Of a stretch of 34,518 nucleotides of DNA, positions 13,915 to 22,661 are shown piece by piece. Every line of letters starts with the position of its first letter. The first letter of the stretch is position 1. Location: contig NZ_RFFI01000036.1 of the NCBI RefSeq assembly GCF_003696205.1, positions 1-34,518 on the forward strand, in the 5' to 3' direction. Origin of the DNA: Cellulomonas triticagri. GTDB lineage: Bacteria; Actinomycetota; Actinomycetes; Actinomycetales; Cellulomonadaceae. The translations under genes were made by a program, and so were the position numbers. Under the pieces are notes generated by a model. That model was not told the origin of the DNA and did no database searches. It worked only from the letters and a program-made list of their open reading frames with translations.

Positions 13915-16656
13915 TCAGGAGTCGCCGCCCGCGTTGCCGGAGGTGCCGGCGTTCACGTCGTCGAGCCGGTACCGCTCGATCGCCTGGGCCGGGGCCTCCT
14001 TGGCGACCTTGCCCTCGCGGGCGAGCTGCTGCAGGACGCGGACCACGGTTGACGGGCCGTCGATCTTGAAGTGCCGGCGCGCCGCCGCGCGGGTGTCGGA
14101 GAACCCGAACCCGTCGGCACCGAGCGTGGCGTAGCGGCCGGGGATCCACTCGCGCACCTGGTCGGCGACCAGGTGGTCGTAGTCCGTGGTCGCGACGAAC
14201 GGGCCCTCGGCGCCCTGGAGCTTGGCGGTCAGGTACGGGACCCGCTCCTCCTCGCCCGGGTTGAGGAACGCGTGCTGGTCCGCGGCGAGCGCGTCGCGAC
14301 GCAGCTCGTTCCAGGACGTGACCGACCAGACCGCGGCGGAGACGCCCCAGTCCTGGGCCAGCAGCTGCTGCGCCTCGAGGGCCCACGGCACCGCCACGCC
14401 GGAGGCGAGGATCTGGGCCTTCGGCCCCTCGCCCTCGGCCGGCGCGATCAGGTGGATGCCCTTGAGGATGCCCTCGACGTCCACGTCCTCCGGCTCGGCC
14501 GGCTGGACGATGGGCTCGTTGTAGACCGTCAGGTAGTAGATGACGTCGGGGTCGCGCCCGTCGTCGCCGTACATCCGCTGCAGGCCGTCCTTGACGATGT
14601 GCCGGATCTCGTACCCGTAGGCCGGGTCGTAGTGCACGACGTGCGGCATGGTGCCCGCGTACAGCGGGGAGTGGCCGTCGGCGTGCTGCAGGCCCTCACC
14701 GGTCAGGGTGGTGCGACCCGCGGTCGCGCCGATGAGGAAGCCGCGCGCCATCTGGTCGCCGGCCGCCCAGAACTGGTCGGCCGTCCGCTGGAACCCGAAC
14801 ATCGAGTAGTAGAAGTAGAACGGGATCAGCGGCTGGCCGTGCGTGGCGTACGAGGTCGCGACCGCCTGGAACGCGGCGGCCGACCCGGCCTCGTTGATGC
14901 CGGTGTGCATGATCTGGCCGGCCTCGGACTCCTTGTAGGAGAGCATGAGGTCGCGGTCGACGGCGAGGTAGTTCTGGCCGTTGGTGTTGAAGATCTTCGC
15001 GCTCGGGAAGATCGAGTCCAGGCCGAACGTGCGGGCCTCGTCGGGGATGATCGGGACCAGGCGCTGCCCGATCTCCTTGTCCTTGACCAGGTCCTTGAAC
15101 AGCCGCACGAGCGCCATGGTCGTGGCGACCTGCTGGGTGCCCGAGCCCTTCTTCAGCAGCTCGTAGGCCTTGTCGCCGGGGAGGGTGACCTCCTTGTGCG
15201 TGCTGCGGCGCTCGGGGACGTAGCCGCCGAGCTGGCGACGACGCTCCTGCAGGTACTGGATCGCCGGGTCGTCCTGGCCGGGGTGGTAGTACGGCGGCAG
15301 GTACGGGTTCTCGTCGATCTGCTCGTCCGTGATCGGGATGTGCAGCGAGTCGCGCAGCGCCTTGAGCTCGGCACCCTTGAGCTTCTTCATCTGGTGCGTG
15401 GCGTTGCGCCCGGCGAAGCCGGAGCCCAGGCCGTAGCCCTTGACCGTGTGCGCCAGGATGACCGTCGGCTGGCCGGTGTGCTCGCGCGCGGCCTTGTAGG
15501 CGGCGAAGATCTTGCGGTAGTCGTGGCCACCGCGCTTCATCGCCCAGATCTCGTCGTCGGTCATCTTCTCGACGAGCTGCTTGGTGCGCGGGTCGCGCCC
15601 GAAGAAGTTCTCGCGGATGAACGCGCCGTCCTCGGCGCGGTACGTCTGGAAGTCGCCGTCGGGCGTGGTGTTCATGAGGTGCACCAGCGCACGGTCCTTG
15701 TCGGCGTTGAGCAGGGTGTCCCACTCGCGGCCCCACACGACCTTGATGACGTTCCAGCCGGCGCCGCGGAACTGCGCCTCGAGCTCCTGGATGATCTTGC
15801 CGTTGCCGCGGACCGGGCCGTCGAGGCGCTGCAGGTTGCAGTTCACCACGAAGGTCAGGTTGTCGAGGCCCTGCTGGGCGGCGTGCTGCAGCATGCCGCG
15901 CGACTCGGGCTCGTCCATCTCGCCGTCGCCGAGGAACGCCCAGACGTCCTGCTGGCTGGTGTCCTTGATGCCGCGCAGGTGCAGGTACTTGTTGGTCCAC
16001 GCCTGGTAGATCGCGGACGCCGGGCCCAGGCCCATCGACACCGTGGGGAACTCCCACAGGTCGGGCGCGAGGCGCGGGTGCGGGTAGGACGGCAGGCCGC
16101 CGCCCGGGTGCGACATCTCCTGGCGGAAGCCGTCGAGCTGGTGCTCGGTCAGGCGACCCTCCAGGAACGCGCGGGCGTACACGCCGGGGGAGGCGTGACC
16201 CTGGAAGTAGACCTGGTCACCGCCGCCCGGGTGGTCCTTGCCGCGGAAGAAGTGGTTGAGGCCGACCTCGGTCAGCGTCGCCACCGACGCGTACGAGGAG
16301 ATGTGGCCGCCGACGCCGACGCCGGGGCGCTGCGCGCGGGTCACCATGACCGCGGCGTTCCACCGGTTCCACGAGCGGTAGCGGCGCTCCAGCACCTCGT
16401 CGCCCGGGAAGTACGGCTCGTCGTGCACGCCGATGGTGTTGACGTACGGCGTGTTCAGGTCGGCCGGCACGGCGACGTTCCGCTCACGCGCGCGCTTGAG
16501 CATGCTCAGCAGCACGTAGCGCGCCCGGGGGCCGCCCTTGTCGTCGATGAGTCCCTCGATGGACTCGACCCACTCGGAGGTCTCCTCCGGGTCCACGTCC
16601 GGTACCTGGCTCAGCAGACCGTTGATGAGCGGCCCGCGCTCGTCCTTCGAAGCCAC
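13915..16656 (-). CDS. aceE: Pyruvate dehydrogenase E1 component (homodimeric)
   Basis: A 913-residue thiamine diphosphate enzyme that decarboxylates pyruvate and acetylates the lipoyl arm of E2. The thiamine-binding motif [10 protein letters not shown] starts at residue 243 and ends in the NCN segment (272-274); HISSYAS (118-124) and [13 protein letters not shown] are typical of single-chain AceE. The length agrees with the family (about 890-930). GTG 16656 is used because GAGGAG lies upstream at good spacing; an ATG seven codons earlier lacks one. It is transcribed alone and divergent from the DUF3052 gene. E2 and E3 genes are not in this window, as is usual in actinobacteria. Confidence 0.96.
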   Translation of the reverse strand: MASKDERGPLINGLLSQVPDVDPEETSEWVESIEGLIDDKGGPRARYVLLSMLKRARERNVAVPADLNTPYVNTIGVHDEPYFPGDEVLERRYRSWNRWNAAVMVTRAQRPGVGVGGHISSYASVATLTEVGLNHFFRGKDHPGGGDQVYFQGHASPGVYARAFLEGRLTEHQLDGFRQEMSHPGGGLPSYPHPRLAPDLWEFPTVSMGLGPASAIYQAWTNKYLHLRGIKDTSQQDVWAFLGDGEMDEPESRGMLQHAAQQGLDNLTFVVNCNLQRLDGPVRGNGKIIQELEAQFRGAGWNVIKVVWGREWDTLLNADKDRALVHLMNTTPDGDFQTYRAEDGAFIRENFFGRDPRTKQLVEKMTDDEIWAMKRGGHDYRKIFAAYKAAREHTGQPTVILAHTVKGYGLGSGFAGRNATHQMKKLKGAELKALRDSLHIPITDEQIDENPYLPPYYHPGQDDPAIQYLQERRRQLGGYVPERRSTHKEVTLPGDKAYELLKKGSGTQQVATTMALVRLFKDLVKDKEIGQRLVPIIPDEARTFGLDSIFPSAKIFNTNGQNYLAVDRDLMLSYKESEAGQIMHTGINEAGSAAAFQAVATSYATHGQPLIPFYFYYSMFGFQRTADQFWAAGDQMARGFLIGATAGRTTLTGEGLQHADGHSPLYAGTMPHVVHYDPAYGYEIRHIVKDGLQRMYGDDGRDPDVIYYLTVYNEPIVQPAEPEDVDVEGILKGIHLIAPAEGEGPKAQILASGVAVPWALEAQQLLAQDWGVSAAVWSVTSWNELRRDALAADQHAFLNPGEEERVPYLTAKLQGAEGPFVATTDYDHLVADQVREWIPGRYATLGADGFGFSDTRAAARRHFKIDGPSTVVRVLQQLAREGKVAKEAPAQAIERYRLDDVNAGTSGNAGGDS

Positions 16657-17050
16657 CAGTGCTCCTCGCCTCTCCACGCGTCAGGGGCCGGTCGGCCCCG
16701 GTGCGCATCTCGGCCCACCGGCGTCCGCACCACGTTCCGGTGCCTCGTGCCAGAGGGCGGGTAGTAGGACCATTGTCCGCTGCCGAGGGGGTCAAAGTCT
16801 CCCGGTCCGCCCCCTGGGATGCGTGACGTCCGTGACAGTCGCCCCCGATCGGGTGGTCGCGGGGGTGCGCGGAGGTGGCCCGGGTCACGTCCGGGCACGT
16901 CAGAGGGGTCCTGGGGTGCGCTCGGGTGCGGATCGGCGCGACGCGCCGCACTTGCCACGCGCGGGCGGGGTGAGGTGGGCTACCGTTCGGTGATCGACGA
17001 CTGGTCGCCGCCGAGGGGCGGTGGCCCGGACGGAAGGAACAGGTCGGGAC
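16657..17050. other. Divergent promoter region between aceE and the DUF3052 gene
   Basis: 394 bases without a convincing gene. On the minus strand TTTGACC (about 16794-16788) could be a -35 element for aceE, but no matching -10 is clear. A palindrome CCCGATCGGG lies at 16844-16853, and GTGAC/GTCAC motifs recur around 16820-16890, which may be operator parts. GGAAGG at 17033-17038 lies before the DUF3052 start. Confidence 0.5.
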
Positions 17051-17470
17051 GTGACATCCAGCACGGGCGACGCCCCCCAGGGGGCGGGTCGTCTCGGGTT
17101 CACCTCGGGGCAGGTGGTCCAGGAGTTCGGCTTCGACGACGACGTCGACCAGGACCTGCGCTCCGCCCTGGAGGGTCAGACCGGAACCGAGCTCGCCGAC
17201 GAGGACTACGACGACGTCGTGGACGGCGTCGTCATCTGGTTCCGCGACGAGGACGGCGACCTGGCCGACACCCTCATGGACGCGATGACCGTCCTGGACG
17301 ACGGCGGGCAGATCTGGGTCCTCACCCCCAAGCCGGGGCGTGGTGGGCACGTCGGCCACGACGACATCCAGGAGGCCGCCACCACGGCGGGCCTGCACGC
17401 GACCAGCACGTTCTCCATCGCGGGGGACTGGTCGGCGACGCGCCTGGGCAGCCGCGGCCGGGGTCGCTGA
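17051..17470 (+). CDS. DUF3052 family protein
   Basis: A 139-residue acidic protein with no signal peptide. The conserved core runs from LGFTSGQVVQEFG to the region DGGQIWVLTPKPGR and GDWSATRL near the C-terminus, matching DUF3052 (Rv2239c type). The function is unknown. In mycobacteria the order aceE, DUF3052 and ahpE is also found, so the linkage is old. The next gene starts five bases after its stop. GTG 17051 is preferred since the preceding codons are not conserved; GTG 17021 is the alternative. Confidence 0.85.
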   Translation: MTSSTGDAPQGAGRLGFTSGQVVQEFGFDDDVDQDLRSALEGQTGTELADEDYDDVVDGVVIWFRDEDGDLADTLMDAMTVLDDGGQIWVLTPKPGRGGHVGHDDIQEAATTAGLHATSTFSIAGDWSATRLGSRGRGR

Positions 17471-17475
17471 GGTCG

Positions 17476-17952
17476 GTGCCGGCCGACCGGCCGGGCAGGC
17501 CGCTCGCCGCGGGGGATGCCGCCCCCACGGTCACCCTGACCAGCACGCACGGCGCGCCGGTCGCGGTCGGCGGTCCGGCTGACCGTCCGACGCTGCTGGT
17601 GTTCGTGCCGTTCGCGTTCTCGCGGACGTGCACGGCCGAGCTGACCGAGCTGCAGGCCGGGCTGCCCGAGCTGGCGGACGCAGGCGTGCGGGTGCTCGCG
17701 GCGTCCTGCGACCCGGTGTTCGCGCTGCGCGCGTGGGCCGAGCAGGACGGGTACACGTTCCCGCTGCTGTCGGACTTCTGGCCGCACGGCGCCGCGGCGC
17801 GCGCGTTCGGTGTGTTCGACGAGGTCGACGGGTTCGCGCGGCGCGGCTCGTTCCTGCTCGACGCGAGCGGGACGGTGCGGTGGTCGCTCGTGCACGACGC
17901 CGGGCGGGCCCGGCCGTTCGCGGCGTACCGCGAGGCGGTCGCCGGGCTCTGA
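17476..17952 (+). CDS. ahpE: AhpE-type peroxiredoxin
   Basis: A 158-residue thioredoxin-fold peroxidase that reduces peroxides, probably with mycothiol or mycoredoxin as electron donor in this group. The peroxidatic site is PFAFSRTC (45-52), giving Cys52 with Pro45 and Ser49 in the PxxxT/SxxC pattern. A second cysteine, Cys78 in AASCDP, might resolve the sulfenate; M. tuberculosis AhpE works as a 1-Cys enzyme, so this is worth noting. GTG 17476 lies five bases past the DUF3052 stop, so the two genes form an operon. A 29-bp tandem repeat begins inside its last codons. Confidence 0.88.
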   Translation: MPADRPGRPLAAGDAAPTVTLTSTHGAPVAVGGPADRPTLLVFVPFAFSRTCTAELTELQAGLPELADAGVRVLAASCDPVFALRAWAEQDGYTFPLLSDFWPHGAAARAFGVFDEVDGFARRGSFLLDASGTVRWSLVHDAGRARPFAAYREAVAGL

Positions 17953-18021
17953 CGGGCCGCGGGGCGGTCGCCGGGCTCTGAGAGGCCGCGAGGTGGTCGC
18001 CGGGCGCTGGCGGGCCGCGGG
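17935..18021. repeat. Three tandem copies of a 29-bp unit at the 3' end of ahpE
   Basis: Copies at 17935-17963, 17964-17992 and 17993-18021. The unit begins GCGGTCGCCGGGCTCTGA. Copy 1 carries the last six codons and stop of ahpE, copy 2 repeats them with its own TGA, and copy 3 has diverged (TGG). The array suggests recent duplication. Confidence 0.8.
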
Positions 18022-18254
18022 GCTCGGGAGTGCGCGCGGAGCGCGGCAGAGCGGGGGCGCCGCGACGTGACGGCTGCGCCGCCCGCGACCCTGGCCACGC
18101 CGCGAGGGTGACGCCACGACCCTGGGGTGGCGTCGTCCGGACCGGGCGAGGCCGCCCGGCCCGGGCGACTCCGCCCGGACCGCGAGGTCGGGGGAACTCG
18201 ACGAGGTCGGGGGAACCGAAGCACCGACCTCGTCCCGTACCCCCGACCTCGCGG
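18022..18254. other. Palindrome-rich spacer between convergent genes
   Basis: No gene seen. A hairpin GACGCCAC/GTGGCGTC (18110-18117 with 18127-18134) is followed by two similar 18-bp hairpins that start CCGGGCGA (about 18142-18178) and then by the palindromic repeat at 18178-18256. Together with the tandem repeat it makes about 320 bases of structured non-coding DNA. Confidence 0.6.
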
Positions 18255-18256
18255 TC
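18178..18256. repeat. Nested palindromic repeat, GAGGTCGGGGG type
   Basis: Outer arms 18178-18194 and 18240-18256 pair perfectly over 17 bp; inner arms 18201-18210 and 18224-18233 pair over 10 bp. All four contain GAGGTCGG or its complement. The right arm overlaps the stop codon of the 18255 gene. Related to 11702-11777. Probable bidirectional terminator. Confidence 0.7.
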
Positions 18257-19505
18257 AGGCGCTCGGGAAGAACCAGTCGACCATCTGCCGCACGTACTCC
18301 GCCGTGCCGGCCGGCGAGGAGTCCGGCAGCGGCTCGGACGCACCCGGCGCCGGGACGCCGCGCGCGATGCGCCGGGCGCGCGGCAGCTTTTCCAGGGAGT
18401 GCACCCGGAACGGCGAGCGCCCGTCGCGGCGCGGCTGCACCGTCGTCGCGACGTCGGCCGCGTCCGGGAACGCCGGGTGCACGCCCGCGAGGTACTCGAC
18501 CAGCACGTACCGGCGCGGGCTGGTCAGGGCCTCGCCGTGCACGTACAGGGTGACCCACCGGTCGTCGGCGAGCCGCAGCGCCCACACGTCGCCCGCCTCG
18601 GCGTCGCCCGTGCCGACGTGCGCGGGCAGCCGCCCGGCGCCCGGCTTCGGGGCGCGCAGCAGCGCGGGGATCGCGACGGTCGCGGTCTCCTTCCTGTCCG
18701 GCACCGGGGTCGGGCGGGGACCGTCGAGGTCGACGGGGCTCGTGTCGAGGTGGCCGAACACCTGCTCGACCACGTCCTCGCGCAGCCCATGGCTCGCATC
18801 CCACCAGGCCAGCGGCGCCTGCACCTCGACGCGCACGCTCGGCCGCTCGTCGCGCTCGGCGTAGGTGGTCCACTGCTCGACCATGCCCGGGCGCTCGGCC
18901 GTGGCGACGACGCCGACCAGCGCGAGCTCCTCCAGCAGCGACCCGTACGCGAACGGCTTCGTCGTCGGGAGCAGCGCGGCGCGCTTCAGGGCGTCCCGGG
19001 CCTTCGACGGGCGGGTGCCCGCGGGCAGGGTGCGCAGGATCGTCAGCACCGCGCGCAGCGCCCACCGGTCGTACTCCGTCGGCACCGGGCGCGGGTGCCC
19101 GGCCAGGTCCTCCAGGGCGAGCACGTGGTCGGCGACGTCCCCGTCGACGGGCACGCCCTCGGTGTGCCGCAGCCAGCGCTCCTCGGCGGTGTCGTGGACC
19201 TGGTCCGGCTGGTGCCCGCACACCCGGCACACACTCGACGCGGCGGAGTAGGGGTGGGCGTCGTGGACCGGGAGGACGCGGCCGAGCGCGGTCCCGGTGA
19301 GGGCCGCGCGCCAGCCGAACGGAGCCGACCAGAGGCCCGCCACCCACGCGTCAGCGGCCTCGGGCAGGGTCCACGTCGCGGCGAGGTCGCGCAGGGCGGC
19401 ACCCGCCTCGTCGTGCCGCAGCACGCGGCGGGTCGCGGGGTCCTCGCCCGCGCGCTCCACCGGACGCAGACCGGCGATCAGGGCGGGGTGCGAGGGGGCC
19501 GTCAT
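18255..19505 (-). CDS. Unknown protein with a single CxxC motif
   Basis: A 416-residue cytoplasmic protein that I do not recognise. A single CRVCG (Cys93, Cys96) with nearby histidines in the next ten residues could bind metal. Several Trp-rich stretches (WVAGLWSAPFGW, 54-65) precede it, and the C-terminal half includes PAHVGTGDAEAGDVWALRL. There is no signal peptide. ATG 19505 has GAGG nine bases upstream; ATG 19514 is the alternative. It is convergent with ahpE and divergent from tRNA-Val, at the boundary of the accessory segment. The high GC equals that of the core genes, so it is likely part of the chromosome backbone. Confidence 0.75.
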   Translation of the reverse strand: MTAPSHPALIAGLRPVERAGEDPATRRVLRHDEAGAALRDLAATWTLPEAADAWVAGLWSAPFGWRAALTGTALGRVLPVHDAHPYSAASSVCRVCGHQPDQVHDTAEERWLRHTEGVPVDGDVADHVLALEDLAGHPRPVPTEYDRWALRAVLTILRTLPAGTRPSKARDALKRAALLPTTKPFAYGSLLEELALVGVVATAERPGMVEQWTTYAERDERPSVRVEVQAPLAWWDASHGLREDVVEQVFGHLDTSPVDLDGPRPTPVPDRKETATVAIPALLRAPKPGAGRLPAHVGTGDAEAGDVWALRLADDRWVTLYVHGEALTSPRRYVLVEYLAGVHPAFPDAADVATTVQPRRDGRSPFRVHSLEKLPRARRIARGVPAPGASEPLPDSSPAGTAEYVRQMVDWFFPSA

Positions 19506-19616
19506 GGGTCGCATCCTCGCCGACCGTCCGACGCGTGACCAGCGACGATCCACGGTGCGGACGCGGGGGTGCCCGCACCGGTAGGCTTGCGCACCGCCGT
19601 CGCGCAGCGAGGGCAG

Positions 19617-19690
19617 GGGCCTGTAGCTCAGTTGGTCAGAGCGCCGCGCTTACACCGCGGAGGTCGTCGGTTCGAGACCGGCCGGGCCCA
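19617..19690 (+). tRNA. tRNA-Val (anticodon TAC)
   Basis: A complete cloverleaf of 74 bases. Acceptor GGGCCTG pairs with CGGGCCC (one T-G pair), D stem GCTC/GAGC, anticodon stem CCGCG/CGCGG around CTTACAC (anticodon TAC, reads GUA), 5-base variable loop, T arm GTCGG-TTCGAGA-CCGGC, and discriminator A. CCA is not encoded. A TAGGCT -10 box lies 30 bases upstream (19582-19587). The lower-GC accessory segment begins right after it. Confidence 0.96.
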
Positions 19691-20030
19691 CACACACAAG
19701 CACACTGTCCTCAGGTGCTCAGTTCAGTCGGGGCCCCTCCCGGGGCGCCCCGGGCTGGCGGGGACTGCCGTCGAGCGGACCAGGGCGACGGCTCGGCGTC
19801 CGAAATCCGACGGTCCTCCGGGAGCTGCGACCACTCGGGAAGCGCGGTCGGTCGACTCGCTCGTGGAGGGCGCGAGGCCGAGTGAGGCGCTTGCGCTGGT
19901 CGAGCGAGAGAGCACCCAGCTACATCGGCGTACCTGGCTGCCCTAGCCACAAGGCGGCGCTCAGGTGGACCCTTGAGGTGTCGACGACCGCCAGCAGGGC
20001 GGCCCGAGGCTACGGATCAAGGAGCATCAG
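19691..20030. other. Spacer after tRNA-Val, start of the accessory segment
   Basis: 340 bases. It begins with a short CA run and contains the self-complementary GGGGCGCCCC (19742-19751), which may end tRNA transcription. Open frames here overlap the tRNA or lack start signals, so no gene is called. AAGGAG before ATG 20031 belongs to the next gene. No integrase remnant or copy of the tRNA 3' end was recognised. Confidence 0.5.
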
Positions 20031-20213
20031 ATGTACGCGATCGAGTATGTAGACCCCGACGGGCGCGCGGTGCGCGAGTTGGTCGCCGCGAGGCACCGGA
20101 TCACCCGCGGGGGAGTCACCTACGCCTGGACCGGCGGTGGTCACAAGATCGGTGCCGGGTACCCGCCGCGGTTGGGCGACGACGGGATGATCTGGACGTA
20201 CGTTCCGGTGTGA
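20031..20213 (+). CDS. Unknown 60-residue protein
   Basis: A small protein with a good ribosome-binding site (AAGGAG, 20019-20024, seven bases before ATG). Aromatic and glycine residues are regularly spaced, giving a beta-rich look, and it ends WTYVPV. No signal peptide or known motif is seen. It stands alone between tRNA-Val and a convergent lipoprotein gene and is followed by a strong hairpin, so it is probably a real single-gene transcript. Function is unknown. Confidence 0.6.
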   Translation: MYAIEYVDPDGRAVRELVAARHRITRGGVTYAWTGGGHKIGAGYPPRLGDDGMIWTYVPV

Positions 20214-20223
20214 GAACGACCGA

Positions 20224-20258
20224 GCGCCCCCGCCCTCCTGCAAGGAGGACGGGGGCGC
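20224..20258. terminator. Bidirectional terminator after the 60-aa gene
   Basis: A 16-bp stem with one mismatch (20224-20239 with 20243-20258) and loop GCA, between the convergent genes ending at 20213 and 20272. Confidence 0.8.
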
Positions 20259-20271
20259 CGTCGATGTCGGG

Positions 20272-20919
20272 TCAGGAGGTCGCGAACCAGACGCTTTCGT
20301 TCGCCAGGTTCGAGACGCGCCACAGGCCGCCCGCAACCTTGTCGGCGGGGACCGCGACGCACTGATCGCCGATGACCGTCGCACCGTCCTGGAATACCGC
20401 ACCCTGGCTGTAGAGCATGCTCGGCGTGTAGCACATCGTGCCCGAGGAGCCGTCGTAGCTGGTGCCATCGGCCGCAACGTAGGTCACCGTCAGGCTCTGG
20501 CCCGGGCTTGCGCCGTCATTCGCGAGGTCGGCGCCCTGCTCCGCGATCTTCGCCCCGTCGACGGTCACCGTGAACGACCCGGTCACGAAGAGCTCGCCGG
20601 CGGCGGGAGCCTGCGCGTGCTCGTCTGCGGCCTGGATCGCTGCCGCCGCGTCGAGGTTCGTGGCGTTCAGCGCAACCGTCCACGCAGACGCCTCGGACAC
20701 CTTACGCGCCTCACCGATCGCTAGCGGCGCCTCGCGGGTGCCCACCGACACGGCAGGCTCGACCGTGGGCGTCGGCGTCTCCGCGGGAGCTACCGCCGTC
20801 TCCGACGCGACCGCCGGCGCCGGGGTAACCTCCGGCTCGCCGCTTCCGGCGCTGCACCCGCTCATCGCCAGGACCAACACTCCCGCGGCGAGCACACCCG
20901 CGGCCCCCTGCTTCTGCAC
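20272..20919 (-). CDS. Secreted lipoprotein of unknown function
   Basis: A 215-residue exported protein. A short basic start, a hydrophobic stretch and lipobox AMSGC place the lipid on Cys22. A Pro/Thr/Ala-rich linker (about 28-62) leads to a beta-rich domain (about 66-215) that resembles DUF4352-like immunoglobulin-type modules with its WTVAL, FVTGSFTVTV and LWRVSNL segments; this resemblance is weak. Two cysteines in the domain (in TMCYT and DQCVA) could form a disulfide outside the cell. GTG 20919 follows GAGGAG. It is in the accessory segment and no neighbour suggests a role. Confidence 0.75.
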   Translation of the reverse strand: MQKQGAAGVLAAGVLVLAMSGCSAGSGEPEVTPAPAVASETAVAPAETPTPTVEPAVSVGTREAPLAIGEARKVSEASAWTVALNATNLDAAAAIQAADEHAQAPAAGELFVTGSFTVTVDGAKIAEQGADLANDGASPGQSLTVTYVAADGTSYDGSSGTMCYTPSMLYSQGAVFQDGATVIGDQCVAVPADKVAGGLWRVSNLANESVWFATS

Positions 20920-21101
20920 GCTGTCTCCTCGAGCTGATCGAACTCTGCCTGCATGGTCGCCTGCAGCACGCACCTGTGAAATCGGCGAGCCCCCGGGCTC
21001 GTTGAGGCAGCGACGGTAACGATCCAGCGACACGCGACGAAGCGCTTCCCAGCAAGCTGGATGGATTTAGTTCGGGACGCTCCCGCACAAGTGTCGGCCG
21101 G

Positions 21102-22490
21102 TCACCTGCTGGCTGCGGTCCGGTTGACGCCCGACCCCTTCTTGCGTCCGTGTCGGAGACGTTCGGTTTCCAGCATCGCGGTCAACGCCGGGTAGTTGCT
21201 CGTGATGGCCTGGACGATCGTCCAGTGGTGGACGCGTCCGGTGACCAGCTTCTGGGCCTGGTCCGGCTGGATTCCGATCTCGACGAGGAACCGCGTCTCG
21301 AAGAGCATGAGCAGTGCCTCGCTGGCTGCGACCAGCGGGCGCTGGTCTCTCAGGACGTCGACTGCATGGATGTCACCATGGAGGGCAAAGTTCCGTAGTT
21401 GTGCGACCTCGCCTCGCCATCGACGGTTGCCGATCACGAGGTCAATCAGGCCACCGGTCTCGTGCTCGAGGCGCTTGAGGCGCGCCTCCAGCGACACCGT
21501 CCCTGTGTCCAGCGGGTGGAGCGTCCGGTCGAATGCCTCGATCATCTGGACCGCCACGCCGAACCGGGCGAGATGACCGCCGGCCGCGTGCTCGGCGTGG
21601 AGCAGCGCGTAGTGCGACAGCGCGAACCTGTGGACTTCGACGACCCGCAGGAGCCGGGGGAGGTGCGTCGGAAAGTCCAGGTCGCCCAGTCGGTGCAGGA
21701 ACGTCAGGTTGCTGATGTGGGCTGTGTCGAGCGGACCGTGGAACAGTCGGACCTGGAACCATCTCGGGGTGACGCGGGTGTTCCCTGAGGCGAAGTCCCA
21801 GGTGGTGTTCGTCCCGGCCATGGACGCCACTCCCGGCAGACGGCCGGAGGCACTAAGGAGGGCGACCTGGAGCGGGTACGCGTAGCGGTCGAAGATCGCC
21901 CCGATCGGTAGCGGTTCGTCGAGGTGGAGCTCGAACATCGAACGGGTCGCAAGTTCCCATCGGCGTTTGATCGGGTCGTATACGACGCGGGACGCGTCGA
22001 CCAGACGTAGGACGCCGCCGTCGACCTCCGCCGCGAGCTCGTCGACTGGGCGCAAGCTTGCGCTGACGTCGGTGAGCGAGCCGATCTGGTGGCTGACTGC
22101 GAAACGGTCCCATCCAGTCCACTCGTCCTGGTCGGTGAAGCGGAGCCGCAGGTCGGTAAACGCCAGCTCGTGCTCGCTGAGGAAGGCGAACCCTTCCAGC
22201 GCGTAGTCGGCGTGCAACGTGATGTCGCCGAGTGAACGCATGCCACCCTTCGAGCGACCCAAGCGTGGGCCGACCAAGTTGATGTGTTCCCCGAAGGACT
22301 CGCCGTGGAGCAGGGGCGGCAGCTCAGGGCCTGCACTGAACCCGAACGACGCGGATCCGTCCCAGGTGGCGTGCAAATGCGCCTCGACCCGACCTTCGTC
22401 GTTCACCGAGTACGTCCCGGGCACCGCAGTCTCGTCGTGAGGGTCCCCGGGACGGGACCAACGAACGGGATGCACCTCTCCGAGATCCAT
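21102..22490 (-). CDS. ApeA-like HEPN-domain protein, probable anti-phage defence
   Basis: A 462-residue protein. The N-terminal half (to about 290) resembles the ApeA N-terminal domain: a VPGTY strand near residue 23, LHGESFGEHINL (61-72) and LRFTDQDEWTGWDRF (116-130). The C-terminal half is helical and carries RNFALH (366-371), the RX4H catalytic motif of HEPN ribonucleases, in a context (LRNFALHGD) typical of HEPN_ApeA. Known ApeA proteins protect against phage, presumably by RNA cleavage during infection; activity here is inferred. ATG 22490 has no clear Shine-Dalgarno. It is divergent from an AlbA_2/Schlafen-type gene and has lower GC than the backbone. Confidence 0.75.
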   Translation of the reverse strand: MDLGEVHPVRWSRPGDPHDETAVPGTYSVNDEGRVEAHLHATWDGSASFGFSAGPELPPLLHGESFGEHINLVGPRLGRSKGGMRSLGDITLHADYALEGFAFLSEHELAFTDLRLRFTDQDEWTGWDRFAVSHQIGSLTDVSASLRPVDELAAEVDGGVLRLVDASRVVYDPIKRRWELATRSMFELHLDEPLPIGAIFDRYAYPLQVALLSASGRLPGVASMAGTNTTWDFASGNTRVTPRWFQVRLFHGPLDTAHISNLTFLHRLGDLDFPTHLPRLLRVVEVHRFALSHYALLHAEHAAGGHLARFGVAVQMIEAFDRTLHPLDTGTVSLEARLKRLEHETGGLIDLVIGNRRWRGEVAQLRNFALHGDIHAVDVLRDQRPLVAASEALLMLFETRFLVEIGIQPDQAQKLVTGRVHHWTIVQAITSNYPALTAMLETERLRHGRKKGSGVNRTAASR

Positions 22491-22661
22491 GGGTTCATCG
22501 TGCTCTACCAGGCAGCCTTGTCGCAGGGAAACGATGGCGCAGTTGCCAGACGCCTTCGCGACTCACGAAGCGCGGCACCTCGGTTCGTGAGGAGTCGGCG
22601 GGCTAATCGAGCAAGGACAGCCGCTACGCTCGCCGACACAGATGACACGTGGAGGTGACTG

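Noticed and set aside
14071-16764. Long plus-strand open frame opposite aceE (about 900 codons)
   Set aside because: It is a mirror of a clearly conserved enzyme in very GC-rich DNA, where antisense frames stay open. Its protein is Arg/Gly/Val-rich without any family motif.
17935-18256. CRISPR-like array in the repeat-rich spacer after ahpE
   Set aside because: The 29-bp units are directly adjacent with no unique spacers and there are no cas genes, so this is a simple tandem repeat plus palindromes.
19569-19946. Plus-strand open frame across tRNA-Val as a possible gene or integrase remnant
   Set aside because: It overlaps a complete tRNA, has no ribosome-binding site and no recombinase motif.
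20307-20330. GGTTCGAGAC, identical to part of the tRNA-Val T arm, as a possible att site
   Set aside because: Only ten bases match and they lie inside the lipoprotein coding sequence; flanking bases differ. A true attachment repeat would usually extend to the tRNA 3' end.
22644-22660. Third copy of the 69-bp element near the AlbA_2 start (shared ACACGTGGAGG)
   Set aside because: Only 11 bases match, including a Shine-Dalgarno sequence, and the surrounding bases do not align.
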